From the NCBI RefSeq assembly GCF_008831285.2, contig NC_045142.1, forward strand, positions 377,001 through 441,000: DNA of 64,000 nt, in the 5' to 3' direction. A program made the translations under genes and the position numbers. Source of the DNA: Nymphaea colorata. Lineage: Eukaryota; Streptophyta; Magnoliopsida; Nymphaeales; Nymphaeaceae. Shown here in pieces: positions 63,730 through 64,000 of this stretch (its first letter is position 1; every line of letters starts with the position of its first letter). Below the pieces are notes generated by a model. That model saw only the letters and a program-made list of their open reading frames with translations, was not told the origin of the DNA and did not search any database.

Positions 63730-64000
63730 GATGGTTCTTCATTGTATTTTTCTATGGTTCTTTTTTGCCTTCATCCGGTTCTGATGGTTGTATGCCTCTG
63801 AAATGTACTATTTAGAAGTGTTGGTTCCACACTAATGTTAATTTTAGGGTTTGAATTTCGAGAATATGCTGGTGTTTGTGAATTTGATGTCAAGCTTTTC
63901 GTGTAAAAGTCGGTCACTCGTGAGAATTAAAGCGTTCCCGATCATCGGATTTTATTCAGCGTTTTGTATGCTTTTCTATTTTGTTTTCGTGGGCGTCCGA
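63730..64000 (+). other. 3' region of histone H4
   Basis: AT-rich sequence after the stop codon, probably 3' UTR (plant H4 mRNAs are polyadenylated) and downstream spacer. Nothing else is seen up to the window edge. Confidence 0.6.

Overview
This is a stretch of nuclear DNA from a flowering plant. The genes have GT-AG introns, the spacers are AT-rich, and there are plant-only families (MUR3, plant-type KNL2 and the cytosolic UDP-xylose synthase). Telo-box and pyrimidine-rich leaders and hAT-like MITEs are also present. I cannot fix the species or order: the gene set is general to angiosperms.

I resolve eight protein-coding genes, most of them exon by exon. From left to right: (1) the 5' part of a ZFC3H1-like RNA-surveillance zinc-finger gene on the minus strand, running off the left edge; (2) an intronless MUR3-type xyloglucan galactosyltransferase (minus); (3) a five-exon ALY/REF mRNA export adaptor (plus); (4) an 11-exon gene for a 356-residue protein that looks conserved in plants but whose function I do not know (minus); (5) an intronless 5-oxoprolinase OXP1 (minus); (6) KNL2, a centromere licensing factor with a SANTA domain and a C-terminal CENPC-k motif (plus, spread over about 11 kb); (7) a cytosolic UDP-glucuronate decarboxylase UXS (plus, 12 coding exons, one GC-AG intron); (8) histone H4 (plus).

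The genes do not form an operon or an obvious cluster. ZFC3H1-like and ALY both act in nuclear RNA handling, MUR3 and UXS both serve cell-wall xyloglucan/xylan synthesis, and KNL2 and H4 are both chromatin genes with E2F-type promoter sites. This grouping is probably chance.

Spacers at about 5.3-11.5, 13.8-16.7, 19.05-21.5, 28.5-33.0, 37.3-39.4, 50.75-55.4 and 60.6-63.1 kb hold no gene I can support. They do hold microsatellites, old tandem duplications and short non-autonomous transposons. Two transposons have recognisable 8-bp target-site duplications, and one of these sits inside an array of degenerate ~220-bp repeats.

The most interesting items are: the repeat-rich middle of KNL2, with three basic R-x-T-R-x-R-A-type modules, together with a perfect E2F site and a uORF that overlaps the start codon; a decayed partial copy of exon 4 in the unknown gene; and the unknown conserved gene itself. 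I found no unprecedented multi-gene system.
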